64,000 bases of DNA from Cheiracanthium punctorium (GCA_038373885.1 JAWZYV010000685.1:538091-602090), one strand, 5' to 3'; positions 14,201 to 23,299 are shown, counted from the stretch's first letter. The notes: generated by a model from the letters alone, not told the origin. A program made the numbers and translations.

Positions 14201-17200
14201 TTTGTAAATTGCTACGCTGGATGCATTAAGTTCCTAAAATGGAAACTCGTGAGGATTCTCTTTCTTCGTTTACCACAGAACTGTCAGCAAAATGAATTTC
14301 AGACAGTAAGCATCAATTTATTTTTAAGTTTTCGGCTTAAAAACCGCAAATCATATAAATAGAACATTTTACCACAGAAAGACAGCTTTAGGAAACAGCA
14401 AACTTATCAATCTGGATTACCAATGAGAAAAAAAAAAAACACACGAAGTTACATAACAGCATTTGGCGGTTACATAATAGTATATAGCATTGTCAGGAAT
14501 TAAAATACACTGTTACGAAACTTGTCAATTGAACATGCTTATTGCACATTTTCTACTAAAAATATTTTGTTTTTGTGTCATTTTTTAAAAGCCTATTTTA
14601 ATCACTTGACAATATTTAAATTGAAATGAATTAATTTTTGAAATTTATTTTAAACAATGAATTTTTTACAAATCAGAACAATTTTTCTTTCAAACCTTAA
14701 AAAAAGAACACGATTCATTGAGAAAATATATAAACGATGCTCTTGCAGTTATTTCATAATGTGAAATTAATGAAGAAAAATTTGTTAATTAGTTCTTTAA
14801 ATATTAGAATATAAAAAAGGATAATTTTCAAAACAAGAAAAGAAGAATCTCACATTAAAATACTTTCCGAAGAATTCTGAAAATTTGTGAAAAAATGACG
14901 TAGCCAGTTATTAAAAAAAACATGTTTAAACGAATTACTTTCACTAATAGGAGTTGAGTAATACCTTTTCATTGTTGGCACATGTATTATTAATTCCAAT
15001 GTAGTTCAGTTCTTGGATGCTGATTCCAGGGTGTTCAGACGGGCTTTCGAAGACTAGAAATTGCCAGAACAGAAACCACAAAAATCCTGCTCCTCCTACA
15101 ATAAAAATACAATGCACAAATTATACCAAGAATTATTTGGAGCATCTATCTACAAGACATCATGCGCTTCGAATTTTTGGACGCGTCAAAACAAAAACAA
15201 AAAATAATTTATTTATTGTTACCCCAAAAGCTTTATAGTGCACTCTATTTTCAGTATTCTCTTTTATATTAACTAGATGTCATATAGTACAATTCAAGAG
15301 ATGGCTGCCTAACCCTTTCCATAATAACCTCTTTTTAACTCTGAGATTCATTTTAAGACAAATTGAGAATGTGTATTTTAGGTAACCACTAGACATCCTT
15401 AAATTTTGAGAGGCGTTTAGAGACAATTTAAAATAATGCATTCAACAATTACCAGATATATACCAGATTTTGAGATTTAAAAATTTCAAGCTCTCTATAG
15501 GATTATGTTGAATTTCTTTTTATTTATATTAAATGCATTTTTGGAATAACAGAATAACGGTAAGATCATCATCATAGGATAACTGTTTAACTTCTATTAT
15601 ATCAGAAAACAGGTTGCAGAAATACTTTTGAATTAACAACAGGTACTACTTAATTTTTTATGATACTGAAATTCTTTTTCGTTAATCTTTGCAACATAAA
15701 GATTGTTGCTGTATCTATAGTCACTATAATTTTAAATATACAATTTATTTCGTTAATTTCCGGTCATGTTACGTTTTCTGGTTAAAAGTCCTTTCACCGC
15801 TAGGTAGAGCTAAAAATTTAAATTTCTGTATTTATGGATTGCTTCCAACCAAAAGCGATGCGAACTGATATGAAAGCCATTTTATCTTCCTTTACTATTA
15901 ACAATATTGAAAAGTGTTGATAATTTCGTCTGAGTGATCATCTTAACTATCGTAAATAGGAAATCGATTTATATATGTCATGTATACATACACAGCCTTT
16001 TCAATAGGCTACCATGTAGTCTATATTGAAAAGGGAGTGTAATAGACATAGTTCTTTTTATCTAAAAGATCCAAAAGTCTTTCAGATAGATCAATTAAAA
16101 GAGGCATATTGAGGTCTGCAGAAATAAGGTCCAAAACATTTAACAAGCACGATAGCCAAACTTTCATGCTGGTCGTTAATCAACTGGGATTCGAACCCGA
16201 AATTTCGACCCAGAGTTCGTCACCCTGCAAACTAGGGGTACCACGGTTTATTTTTCAGGAGAGAGCAGTTTACGTTACCGAATGTGTCGTTTAGAGTTGC
16301 GTGTATCCTTCCTGAAGTTTCCACAGCCTTCTGATGAGGATCCACATACTGTGGATCCTCATCAGAAGGCGATGACTTCCGAAAATTGGCACTGTTAGCG
16401 ATTACCGCGACGGAAGCAAAGATTTAGTTTTGCACGTATTCCTCATGAACACGGTAGTCTTTAGTGGTATGTCGCAACAGTTGGCTAGGACAAATGAGCT
16501 GTGTAAACGACGAGGAATACTTATGAAAAAAATACCTATGACTTACCGAATAGGTAAAAAGCCGACGGCCAGCCTCCAGCAAATCCATATTCGCAAAGAT
16601 ACCCAGTTAAAAGCATAGAAATAACTACACCGAAGTGCGTACCTATGACGCAGATCGCCAACAGAGTGCTTCTTTCTTGCACTGGAGCCCATCTGGAAAA
16701 CAATGTGTAGACACACGGATAGTTCATACCCTAAGGGAAATAGAATAAAAACAAAAGCATCGTTAGTATGGTATCAGTTTAACTCCGTTAAATGTAATTC
16801 TTTTACATTTTCTTACATTCTTTTACATTCTTTTACATTTACATTACATTCTTTACATTCTTTTACATTTTTCATTCCGTTAAATGTAATTCTTTTAAAA
16901 AAACCAAGGTTTTTTTAAAAGAATAATTTAAAATTCCGAATACTACAGATAGAATACGTTATGATATCTTTTAATATTATCCTTATAAGTATCAACAATA
17001 AGTTTTTATATCAATCTAATAGATACCTTATTGTTTTATTATGATTAAACATTATTAATTAAACTTAAATTATAGGCTGCATGTTTAATTTGTTTCTAAA
17101 ATAGAGGTTTTGTGTTTTAACAACTTATTTTTAAACCTTAAAAATATCATTTTGAACAACTTATCACCATTATTACTGATGAATCTAAGTGCAAAATTTC

Positions 17201-20200
17201 ATGTAAAATGTAGTAAGCAATTAATATTGTATTATATTATGTACTAAATATAAAAAATAGTTTCTGTAAATAAAATATTAAAATTGAATGATTTCAATGT
17301 CCACATAAGTATAGCAACAATTGTTTATTTACTTTGTTTTAATTACTTGCAGAAGGAATATTAATTGTCATTTGAACATTTTACAAATAATTTTATTTAT
17401 AAGTATGTAACAGATAATTATAAAAGGATAAAAAAAAACAAAAAACCTGGGTTAAAAAAAAAACCGGTTTAAACCAAAAAACCCGATTTTTGGTTTTTTT
17501 TCAAATAAACCGAGTTTTTTTTACAACCCTGGTACTGTGGAGGTCCCACATTAGGGACCATCACGGAGCTCTCGATCTAACGGTCTGGAGTTTTGGTCGG
17601 TTTTCTCCAGATCAAACGAGATTATGCGTTAGAACCCCTTAGAAAATGTTCCGGCCAAGGCACTCCCGTTCCCCGAAGGCAGATGCCCCTCGGGTAGGCT
17701 TGCCATAAAAAACAAACAGGGGCTGTATACATATTACGAAAGAAAATAATGATTGAATGGATATATAATACTTTTGCTGCAGTTGGTATTGTATAGTCCC
17801 TTAACAAATTTCTTTAAACATATCTCTGAGCTTTTTCATAATGAAAGACTAAAATTTTGTGCATAACCTAATCAATGTATGGGATATTTTTTACTAATTG
17901 GGATTTTCTTTTCGAGCGAGGCCCTATAAAAATTTTAATTTTGTATTTATTTAGATTTAATTTTCAGAAAATTGTAATCGATGCCATAAAATTCCGTACT
18001 TTTCTTTTTACGTAACTTTGTAATTTATTGTATACAGTCTAAAATCCATATTTAAGGAATCAAAGCCTGATTCAGTGTTTTTTGGGACTTTTTTTTAACT
18101 ATCTATCTATATACAGTCAAAAAACTTAAACAATACAATTCGAAACAAATAATGGAAATCGTCAAAACAATTAAAACACAGAGAATAAAAATGTAGTATT
18201 ATTCGGATTGATATATATTCAACAGGTAAAAACAACACTTACATGAACAAATCCTAAAACCACCCTTAACGCGACTACGTATATCGGGGAGAGTTGAGAG
18301 ATAGTCGGCGTCAGGCAAGTTAGGACAGATGACAAGAGTGTGGCTCCACCGAAAAGCCTCTTGGCTCCCATGCAGTCAGCTGCGCGTCCACCCAATACTT
18401 GAGCCACGACGTAACCATAGAAATAGGATGCCAGAATGATGCCTTGAACGGATGGCGTCCATGCGTAGGTGCCCTATAGTGAAATATACAGTATAACTTC
18501 AAAATCGATGTTCCTGCAGAAAAAAAAATCTGGAGTGACTCCACTCGACTTTCCGAACACTTATGATTAAGATCCTTACCAAGCATTTAAATAAATTTTA
18601 ATCTATGAATAATTCAACAAAAATTCTTAGTTTTTTTCAATTTGAGCTCAATCGAATGTGCCGTTTAAACGTTAGCGCACTTTCGAGAATTTCCCCCCCA
18701 TAGGCCATAATGTAAAAGAAATCTTTGTCGTAGCCCTGTAGAAAAAGTATAAGTCCTATACACACCAAAATCAATACCGGCCTTGCGATGGTGGTTTATA
18801 ACATACATACCCAATTTGAGCTCAATCGAATGTATCGTTTAAACGCTAGCGCACTTTCAAGAAATTTCTCCCCATAGGCCATAATATAAAAGAAATCTTG
18901 GTCGTAGCCCTGTAGAAAAACTGCAAGTCCGATACACATCAAAATCAACACCGGTGATACGATGGTGGTTTATAACATGTATACCCAATTTGAGCTCAAT
19001 CGAATGCCCCATTTAGGAGCTATCGTGTTCACTCACATACACACACATACATATACACATACATACATACATCTCGTAAAAATAGCATAAATGAATTTAG
19101 AAGACCTCGAAACGTGTAAATACACCAAAATCTCGAAGTCGAATTTTTCATGATTACAATACTTTCCTTACATGGTACATGTTCGGAAAGTAAAAAGCAG
19201 TTACCCTACTAGCAATTTTGCTTGGGTTACCACCGGCAACGTAGCCGGCCGATGATGGCCCAAGCAAAATTGCTAGTAGGCTAATAATCCTACTATGTAG
19301 TTACGCTGATCCCTGACTCACTGACTCCCATACTCTATTCCGGGAAACCACTTGATTAAACTTTTACAGCCATTAATCGAAGAAGATTATAAAGCCCAAA
19401 GACCATAATAACACTTATACCGTTTGTACGATCCGCTTGAAATTTTTCATAATTATGTATAAAAATATAGAAAACTGTGACACTTTAAAAATCTGAAAAT
19501 CCATCCGTTCCCTCATCTTTAAGCGATTTTTTTTCTATTTTCAGCTCCATTTTATTTCTGAGAGTATAAAAAGTAAATCATTTGCGTGACAGAATGAGCT
19601 GTCGCAATCGACATGACGTCCTATTGAAGTCACGGTCATCAGGCTTTGACGGGAAAATTGCGATTCCTATTCGTTTAAAATAGTTTTTCCATGTGGAAAA
19701 ACTATTTTAAACGAATAGGCTGATAACATAGTTTAATATACATAGGCTTAGTTTAACATAGTAATTACATAACATAGTTTAATTACATAACATAGTTTAT
19801 ATCAACATAGTAAATATACATACTAGTTTAATATACATAACATAGTTTAATATACATAATATACACAGGCTGATAACATAGTTTAATATTTCTTTTCATT
19901 AAAATGATAGTCGGCTTGAAGCATTGGTATATGAGGTAATGAGTAATTTTACATATGAGTAATTTTACATTTATTAAATAAAAATAACGATTTTTTAACT
20001 ACACTGGCCTCAAGGAACAAGATGCTTTTCGAAGCTCACCATAAAAAAATGACGCTAACAATAAAATTTATAGTTTATATAAAGGATAAAAATGAACTTT
20101 ATGCAAATTTATGCTAAAAGCGATAGCTACCACTTTTTTTTTACAGAAAAGAACAGGCATATATGGGTGAGATAAAAATATGCAAATATCAGACTTTCAT

Positions 20201-23200
20201 AATTACGCGTGTAACTTTTGTTAGCAGATTCGTTCGCAATAGGCAGTATTGTAATGTCTGAGAGGAACCGTTTGCCCGATTAATTGAGGTGGCGGTCGGT
20301 CGGATATGGAAATGGGGTTGTCACAGGCTGATGCTGCTAGGCGTCTTAATGTGCCTCGCAGTGCGGTCCGCCGTCTCAAATCAATATCAAACCGCAAACC
20401 GAAGCTTCTGTGTCCAGAAGACATGTTCCAGGCCGACCAAGAGCTACAACACCTGTAGAACGCTTTATAGCTCTTTCGGCCCGAAGAAAAAGAAGCATTT
20501 CTGTGCCGCAACTTGTTGCAGACCACTCTGTAGCATCAAGTAAAAGAATATCCGGTAGTACGGTGCGAAGGCAACTTCACAGTGCAGGTGTCTATGCAAG
20601 CCGACCAGTTGTGTGTGCCCCCCCCTACACGGACGACAGACAAGGGCCCGCTTACCTCTGGAGAGCTATTCAGGACCAGAGCCTTATTATAGCATGGGCA
20701 AATCGAGACTTTGCCAAGGGTCGCCAATATCAAATATTGTTCTGAAATATTCTTTTCTATATCAAAATTTTATCAAAAATAAAACAAATTTCATAGATGG
20801 GGGCCCCAAAATTCATCAATGCCCGGGGCCACTGTTGGTCATAATCAGGCTCTGTTCAGGACGTCTGCTGATCTGGAGGGAACAAAACATCAGATACCAT
20901 CAATCCAATACTGTTGAAAGACACTGTTATCGAGGCGGTGGAATAATGCTTTGGGCAGGGATCTCACTCTGTGGTCACACTGACCTGCATGTGTTCCAGG
21001 GAGGAACTCTGACTGGTGTGAGATATCGGGTTGAGATGTTGTTGTTGTTCTACTGTCCATGGACAGGCGATTGCACTATCCCTGGAAATAGGTGTCATTG
21101 GCCCAGAGGGGGTTGGACTTCTGCTTGTTAGTCCTTAATTTTGAACCATATGAGGGACCAACCACCACATGAAATCGGCATCCCTAGAGGTTTCATTTGA
21201 ACACGGAGGACATTGGAGCCACGACGTATTTTTACGTGCACCAGCTCCCATTAGCGTACACGGTCCCACAGCAGTCCAGCCGAGAGAGGAGTTCATCCTC
21301 CCAAGCACTGGCCAAGCCGGATGCTACTTCACTTTCCGTGTTCTTACGGGAACGGAGTTTAGTGACTAGACCACTGCGGAAGAAAACAATTTATGGATAA
21401 AAAACACAGTGGAAACAATTTATGAGAAATTTATTAATACACTTACCAGTTTGGAATTCTCAGTGACGTTCGAAAGGACTTCAGGAAAAGGACACTGATT
21501 GTCTTCCAGTATTTCGAGATTCGCCAAGTCGACTTCCACGCTGCTGTTTACCATGGCTACCATGGCAACGTTAAGGCAGACCCGATGTGCAAAAATTAAG
21601 GCCATTCCACAGAAAGTGAAAAATGTCAGGATGTACCTTGTAGGGACGATGGTTTTTCCTTCAGAAAAAAATATTTGCCGTTAATTACACCCAGAATCAA
21701 AAATAATCTAAATTACATTGCTTACACGGTCAATAATGCCTATTTTAACGAGATATGGTGTATAAACAAGACAGACAAACAATTCCATAAAGGAAACAAA
21801 CTATCATTCCATGGTAAAACACGACTCAACACGTTTGTTGAGCAATCTCTTGTGCATAACGAATAACTAATCTGTCGACTTCCATAACGGCAATATTTCC
21901 CTTTTGTACTTCTTGCTTTTGCACACTTATTTTTAGATATGAAAGGTCAGTGCCTTTGTTATACTATTTTTCCAAAGATCAGTCAGGAAAAAAAACGACG
22001 GGAACAGAAGGAGCGCTGCGTCTTTGTAACGATCATCAGCAAATCGGCTAAAGCAAATAAAAGAGCCGCTATTTTTTTCTTTTGTCAATCTCTTGTCTTT
22101 GAGCAAAAAGATGGTCGATCAGGACCCAATTTAGAAAATTTTTGACTATAGGCACAACTCTGGATGGGGGCCCCCGAACATTGCTGCAGGAAGCCTGAAA
22201 TTTCCAAAGGTAAATTACTGTCTGACTGCCCTGCTGTCGAAATTCTGCACTATTTTTTTTCCTCCCAAAATGGCAGTCATCTGTTATCTTCCATGATGAA
22301 TCTAATAAACAAATTCAAGCTGTATATAAAATAACTAAGAATTTACAACTTTTTTCAACCCCTGGTTATAAATGGTATCCAGTCACTGAACAGATTGTCA
22401 ACTTGTTTAAAACATTGTTTGCCAGGAGAGGTCAGCTCACGTTACTGAATGTGTCGTTTGGAGCTACGTACGTCCTTCCCGGAGTTTCCCGCCACAAGTT
22501 TGATCCTCATCAGAAGGTAGAAGACTTCTAAATATTGGCACCCCTTGGAAGCTGCTAACAACCGCTGAGAGGACTTTCAGAACCACGGATTTCACGTGCA
22601 CGTACTAAAATATTGTTTGAAAAAATTAAGAAAATCAATTAAGAAAAAATTGAGTTGGGATTTTGTTTCTTTGGACCCCCCAACATTTGGTGGCCCTAGG
22701 ACAGGGCCATGGGCGCCGGCAACGCCCCCCTGGATTTTTATGTGCAGTGGATTATGCAGTGTTTTCCCTTGCTTTTTTGCTCTTTCCAACATGGTAACCA
22801 TACGTTGAAGTAGTCTTCCCCCCCCCCCCCTGAGTAGTCTTTGCCACCCTCTGGGAAATATTCTGGCGGCGCCCATGCCAGGGCCTACTGATCCTATAAT
22901 GTAAAATCAGGACCTGCGGTCGATGGAAGTTATTTCGAGTGCTCCTGTAAAAGAACTCTACATTCACCATTTGAATACGCACCATTTTATTTTGTAATGC
23001 CTATCAATAACACATAAATTTCGTAGTAATTAATGCATATTTGTGGTGGTTAGAGTACTCACAGAAAGGGAGAACAAAGTCATTTAAACTCTTAGCATAC
23101 AATGTGTTTGAAGCTACGAAAATAAACTCAAGAGAAAAATGTTTTCAACATATAATCAATAATTAATCTATTCTAATCAATCACCGATCAATCAGGTTTA

Positions 23201-23299
23201 ATCAGGAAATCTATTCCACCTACTTGCTAAACCACAACAACTTTCATTAAAAAAAAGAAAGTCTAACTTACTTTTTATTTGTTTTTTGTCTGTGTCCAT
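2167..23299 (-). CDS. SLC17-family (sialin-like) MFS anion transporter, complete, 10 coding exons
   Basis: Join of exons 23272-23299, 21447-21658, 18243-18473, 16547-16730, 14965-15095, 11467-11625, 9764-9896, 6081-6236, 4509-4594 and 2167-2430. Every intron is GT-AG and all phases agree, giving 1584 nt and 527 residues, the usual length for SLC17. Visible landmarks: TM1 with Arg35; glycosylation sequons at Asn47 and Asn73 in the first lumenal loop; MFS motif A around residues 109-119; the WAP..ERS motif at 171-178; TTVRK at 350-354; DMAP at 405-408; and the family C-terminal motif GSAEVQPW at 469-476. Family members move organic anions or phosphate with H+ or Na+ across lysosomal, vesicular or plasma membranes; the substrate here cannot be read. 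Odd: the acidic TM4 residue seven positions after Arg150 is His157. The start is chosen because its 28-nt exon splices in frame, with A at -3 and G at +4. Sialin-like versus phosphate-cotransporter-like is unresolved. Confidence 0.93.
2899..2980. repeat. Hairpin-forming inverted repeat in intron 9
   Basis: GATGTCACTAAGTG pairs with CACTTAGTGACGTCATC (one mismatch), with further complementary bases inside (CGGTGT/ACACC). Weaker complementary flanks (TGGTCATT / AATGACCA) extend the structure to about 2879-3008. Confidence 0.7.
3410..4270. repeat. Diverged local duplication, about 380 bp apart
   Basis: Blocks around ctgtgaaagag, atgarttatattttagg and ctacgrccttytaagggta recur in the same order at 3410-3610 and 3792-4260. 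The second copy is longer because it holds a MITE at 3814-4094. Confidence 0.7.
3814..4094. mobile_element. TA-flanked MITE (mariner/Stowaway-like)
   Basis: The arms CACGCTTAAACCAAACGAGCG and, reversed, CACGCTTAAACCCAAAGAGCG bound 281 bp and are flanked by TA on both sides (3812-3813, 4095-4096). The duplicate at 3410-3610 keeps the unoccupied site. The interior is rich in short GAGCGGAG-type motifs. Confidence 0.8.
4509..4594 (-). CDS. SLC17-like gene, coding exon 9 (TM11)
   Basis: Encodes residues 412-440. It reads GKIFGVSNAVASIPGILSPI and continues AAGYFLEGN, a clear match to the family G.SN..A..PG...P...GY pattern. Acceptor ttattttag, donor gtaagt. Confidence 0.95.
4850..5428 (+). mobile_element. 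RTE-type LINE 3' end or derived short element
   Basis: Starts TACTAGCTGCGTACCCAGCG and ends with the stretch reading aaatccgtccag...acaaactcacaaactttcgc...aataagat, the characteristic 3' tail of RTE-clade LINEs. No reverse transcriptase frame is present. Confidence 0.6.
6081..6236 (-). CDS. SLC17-like gene, coding exon 8 (TM9 and TM10)
   Basis: Encodes residues 360-411. It ends with VIVDMAPDLAG, the counterpart of the family HLDIAPRYAG motif. The exon is much richer in G+C than its surroundings, and the stretch before DMAP (GLCGGGDVS) departs from the usual sequence, so this half is the most diverged part of the protein. Acceptor ttttcag, donor gtaatt. Confidence 0.92.
6388..6548. mobile_element. 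hAT MITE, family C, copy 1
   Basis: CAAGGACGTACCCAG and CTGGGTACGTCTTTG form the ends; the 8-bp duplication GCCGGATG flanks it exactly (6380-6387, 6549-6556). It lies in the intron upstream of exon 8. Confidence 0.88.
6690..6880 (+). repeat. Unclassified dispersed repeat, related to 34550-34720
   Basis: Shared order of motifs with the second copy: a GGGGGG-TTTAT block, gggaaaaaggRcaa, and an attcttYgaa-like right part. No ends are defined. Confidence 0.4.
6906..7077. mobile_element. hAT MITE, family B, copy 2 (inverted)
   Basis: CAGGGGCGTAGCCA ends and a perfect 8-bp duplication ATGCATGG (6898-6905, 7078-7085). Its orientation is opposite to the copy at 809. Confidence 0.88.
7160..7300 (+). 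repeat. Family E fragment followed by a tRNA-Glu-like SINE head
   Basis: 7160-7215 matches the opening of family E (see 32918). 7228-7295 reads GGTCTAGTGTTTAGG, CCTGGCTCTCGCCCAGG and GAGTTCAATTTCC, matching A box, anticodon arm (CTC) and B box of tRNA-Glu. The T stem does not pair and no acceptor stem forms, so this is a SINE or pseudogene, not a working tRNA. Confidence 0.55.
7500..8035. repeat. Foldback of family H, arms about 230 bp
   Basis: The left arm (about 7530-7770) recurs inverted at about 7790-8030: gaaaaatatagrtatttcac, caatttttaaa and agaagctttt blocks all match in reverse order. A single-arm copy lies at 32390-32620. Confidence 0.6.
9764..9896 (-). CDS. SLC17-like gene, coding exon 7 (TM8, TTVRK loop)
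   Basis: Encodes residues 316-359 plus one base. It begins NGMVNAALFGALCVS and ends with SDLIRSK and TTVRKSFETA, the conserved cytoplasmic loop between TM8 and TM9. Acceptor tttcag, donor gtaaga. Confidence 0.95.
10140..10831 (+). mobile_element. Family F element (RTE-tail-like), copy 1
   Basis: Begins ACTAGAAGTCAAAGCCCGTT and ends cagggatcagcgtaactgcatagtaggat. Diverged copies lie at 19287 (minus), 24360 (plus), 25530 (minus) and 42490 (minus). The ends resemble those of the two RTE-type tails at 4850 and 38764. Confidence 0.6.
11172..11244 (+). repeat. (CA)n microsatellite with A tract
   Basis: About 27 CA units followed by 19 A residues, within the intron downstream of exon 6's neighbour exon 7. 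Confidence 0.97.
11467..11625 (-). CDS. SLC17-like gene, coding exon 6 (TM7)
   Basis: Encodes residues 263-315, 53 whole codons. It contains PWKEVVSSPPMWAV and KLPVYLDEVLHLPIQQ, matching the family PWK...S.PVWAI and LP.YL..VL.F.I.. patterns. The arginine that vesicular glutamate transporters carry in TM7 is glycine here, as expected for a non-VGLUT member. Confidence 0.95.
11676..12606. mobile_element. AAGCTTG-rich element, family D, copy 1
   Basis: Inverted ends CCCAGACAGCACAT and ATGTGCTGTCTGGG bound 931 bp, with AT on either side. The subterminal DNA is packed with CAAGCTTG variants that pair between the two ends. The interior holds a minus-strand tRNA-like unit (about 11972-12050) with an A-box-like tggcggaatggttaggacg and a B-box-like gagttctatccc. 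Confidence 0.7.
12796..13748. mobile_element. AAGCTTG-rich element, family D, copy 2
   Basis: Same order as copy 1 throughout: CAAGCTTG-rich ends, tRNA-like core (about 13077-13160 on the minus strand) and shared AT-rich interior. The left tip is decayed (CCTAGACAGCGCAG) and the right end is intact. It lies 190 bp from copy 1 in the same intron and the same orientation. Confidence 0.7.
14011..14032. repeat. (TA)n microsatellite
   Basis: Eleven TA/AT units immediately before a decayed hAT-like element. Confidence 0.9.
14046..14220. mobile_element. Decayed hAT-like MITE
   Basis: The left end CAGTGGCGTAGGG resembles family B and the interior has the usual G and C runs. The right end (gctacgctgg) and the flanking duplication (6 of 8 bases) are degraded. 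Confidence 0.4.
14965..15095 (-). CDS. SLC17-like gene, coding exon 5 (TM6 end and central loop)
   Basis: Encodes residues 219-262. It carries LWFLFWQFLVFESPSEHPGI, matching the WF-FW-FLV--SP--HP-I signature that closes the N-terminal half of SLC17 transporters. The loop then holds an NNT sequon, which should be cytoplasmic. Donor gtatta after AAG. Confidence 0.94.
16127..16240 (-). repeat. tRNA-derived SINE fragment
   Basis: The minus strand contains a perfect B box (GGGTTCGAATCCC) about 45 bases after an A-box-like taccccTAGTTTGCAGGG. No cloverleaf forms. Confidence 0.5.
16255..16470 (+). repeat. Family E repeat, copy 2, with internal hairpin
   Basis: Matches 22418-22605 and 32918-33180 (accgaatgtgtcgtttagag, cctcatcagaaggcgatgactt, ggtctttagtgg). 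Compared with those copies it has gained an inverted duplicate at 16326-16370. Confidence 0.65.
16326..16370. repeat. Perfect 21-bp hairpin with 3-base loop
   Basis: GCCTTCTGATGAGGATCCACA, loop TAC, then the exact reverse complement. It is absent from the other family E copies. Confidence 0.97.
16547..16730 (-). CDS. SLC17-like gene, coding exon 4 (TM4 to TM6)
   Basis: Encodes residues 158-218 plus the first base of codon 219. It opens with GMNYPCVYTLFSRWAP, the counterpart of the family GVTFPAMHALWSKWAP, followed by QERSTL. Acceptor cccttag, donor gtaagt. Confidence 0.95.
16799..16880 (+). repeat. TTTTACATTC-type short tandem repeat
   Basis: About eight imperfect copies of a 9-10 bp unit, just upstream of SLC17-like exon 4. 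Confidence 0.85.
17436..17531. mobile_element. Probable right end of a hAT-like element
   Basis: Runs of GGTTTT and AAAACC precede ttttacaaccctg, which resembles the ends of the hAT element at 36488. A matching left end was not found. Confidence 0.3.
17560..17725 (+). repeat. SINE family G, copy 1
   Basis: Shares gatctaacggtctggagttttggt, the gcgttagaaccccttagaaa block and an A/C-rich tail with copies at 30415, 58480 (minus), 59085 (minus) and 62500. The copy at 59085 starts with a tRNA B-box-like sequence, which suggests tRNA ancestry. Confidence 0.65.
18243..18473 (-). CDS. SLC17-like gene, coding exon 3 (TM2 to TM4)
   Basis: Encodes residues 81-157, phase 0 at both ends. It has the QGIILASYFYGYVVAQ helix, motif A (Gly109, Asp113, Gly116, Lys118, Arg119), and the TM4 arginine (Arg150). 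The exon ends in His157, the position that is Glu in the family GLGEG or GLVEG motif. Confidence 0.94.
18638..19020 (+). repeat. Tandem repeat, 174-bp unit, 2.2 copies
   Basis: Units start at 18638, 18812 and 18986, each with caatttgagctcaatcgaat; the third is truncated. The two full units differ by about 10 per cent. They lead into a LINE-type 3' tail. Confidence 0.92.
19020..19190 (+). mobile_element. LINE-type 3' tail, family J
   Basis: A CACATACATACAT stretch, then ctcgaagtcgaatttttcatgattacaatactttcctta. Related stretches at 43900-44310 (plus) and 32660-32900 (minus) have the same order. Confidence 0.5.
19205..19280. repeat. Perfect 22-bp inverted repeat with 32-base loop
   Basis: CCTACTAGCAATTTTGCTTGGG pairs exactly with its complement ending at 19280. 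Confidence 0.95.
19666..19719. repeat. Perfect 26-bp hairpin with 2-base loop
   Basis: CCTATTCGTTTAAAATAG continues through TTTTTCCA, loop TG, then the exact complement back to CGAATAGG. Confidence 0.97.
19720..19890 (+). repeat. Short tandem array, unit about 19 bp (ACATAGTTTAATATACATA)
   Basis: Seven or so imperfect units of aacatagtttaatatacat, expanded from a motif found once in family F copy 25530. Confidence 0.8.
20255..21110 (+). pseudogene. Tc1-like transposase remnant, frameshifted and internally deleted
   Basis: 20410-20620 in one frame gives the bipartite DNA-binding domain of Tc1 transposases (GRPRATTPVERFIALSARR, then SISVPQLVADHSVASS and TVRRQLHSAGVY); the upstream helix-turn-helix is in another frame. 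After an unrelated stretch (about 20745-20860), 20860-21030 gives the catalytic core part IWREQNIRYHQSN, GGGIMLWAGISL and TDLHVFQGGTLTGVRYR. The final DDE acid region is missing. It lies in the intron between SLC17-like exons 3 and 2, on the opposite strand, and cannot encode active enzyme. Confidence 0.85.
21125..21390. other. GC-richer segment of unknown origin
   Basis: Follows the Tc1 remnant without a clear border and has balanced composition, unlike the flanking intron. Two short plus-strand frames are open but match nothing I know. It is probably transposon-derived. Confidence 0.3.
21447..21658 (-). CDS. SLC17-like gene, coding exon 2 (TM1 and lumenal loop)
   Basis: Encodes residues 10-80. 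TM1 carries the HRVCLNVAMVAMVN segment, which matches the family RVNLSVAIVAMVN pattern, with conserved Arg35. The loop after it has two N-glycosylation sequons (Asn47, Asn73) and ends at donor gtaagt. The acceptor is preceded by a T-rich tract ending in tgaag. Confidence 0.93.
22418..22605 (+). repeat. Family E repeat, copy 3
   Basis: gccaggagaggtcagctcac, gaatgtgtcgtttggagc, cctcatcagaagg, cccttggaagctgctaac and a cacgtgcacg end, in the same order as 32918-33180. Confidence 0.65.
22708..22877. mobile_element. hAT-like MITE with CATGGGCGCCG ends
   Basis: CATGGGCGCCGGCAACGCC faces TTCTGGCGGCGCCCATG. The flanks share CAGGGCC, an imperfect 8-bp duplication. G and C runs inside, as in families B and C. 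Confidence 0.6.
23272..23299 (-). CDS. SLC17-like gene, coding exon 1 (start codon)
   Basis: ATG at 23299-23297 encodes nine residues (MDTDKKQIK) plus one base of codon 10, followed by donor gtaagt. The split codon completes as Arg with exon 2. This short charged cytoplasmic N-terminus just before TM1 is usual for SLC17 proteins. The exon probably extends upstream as 5' UTR towards about 23370. Confidence 0.85.

Larger units (their letters stand above)
19287..19945 (-). mobile_element. Family F element, copy 2, with internal hairpin and array
   Basis: Begins atcctactatgtagttacgctgatccctgactca, the complement of the family right end. The sequence is broken at 19666-19719 by a perfect hairpin and then by an array of aacatagtttaatatacat units. 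Confidence 0.6.
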
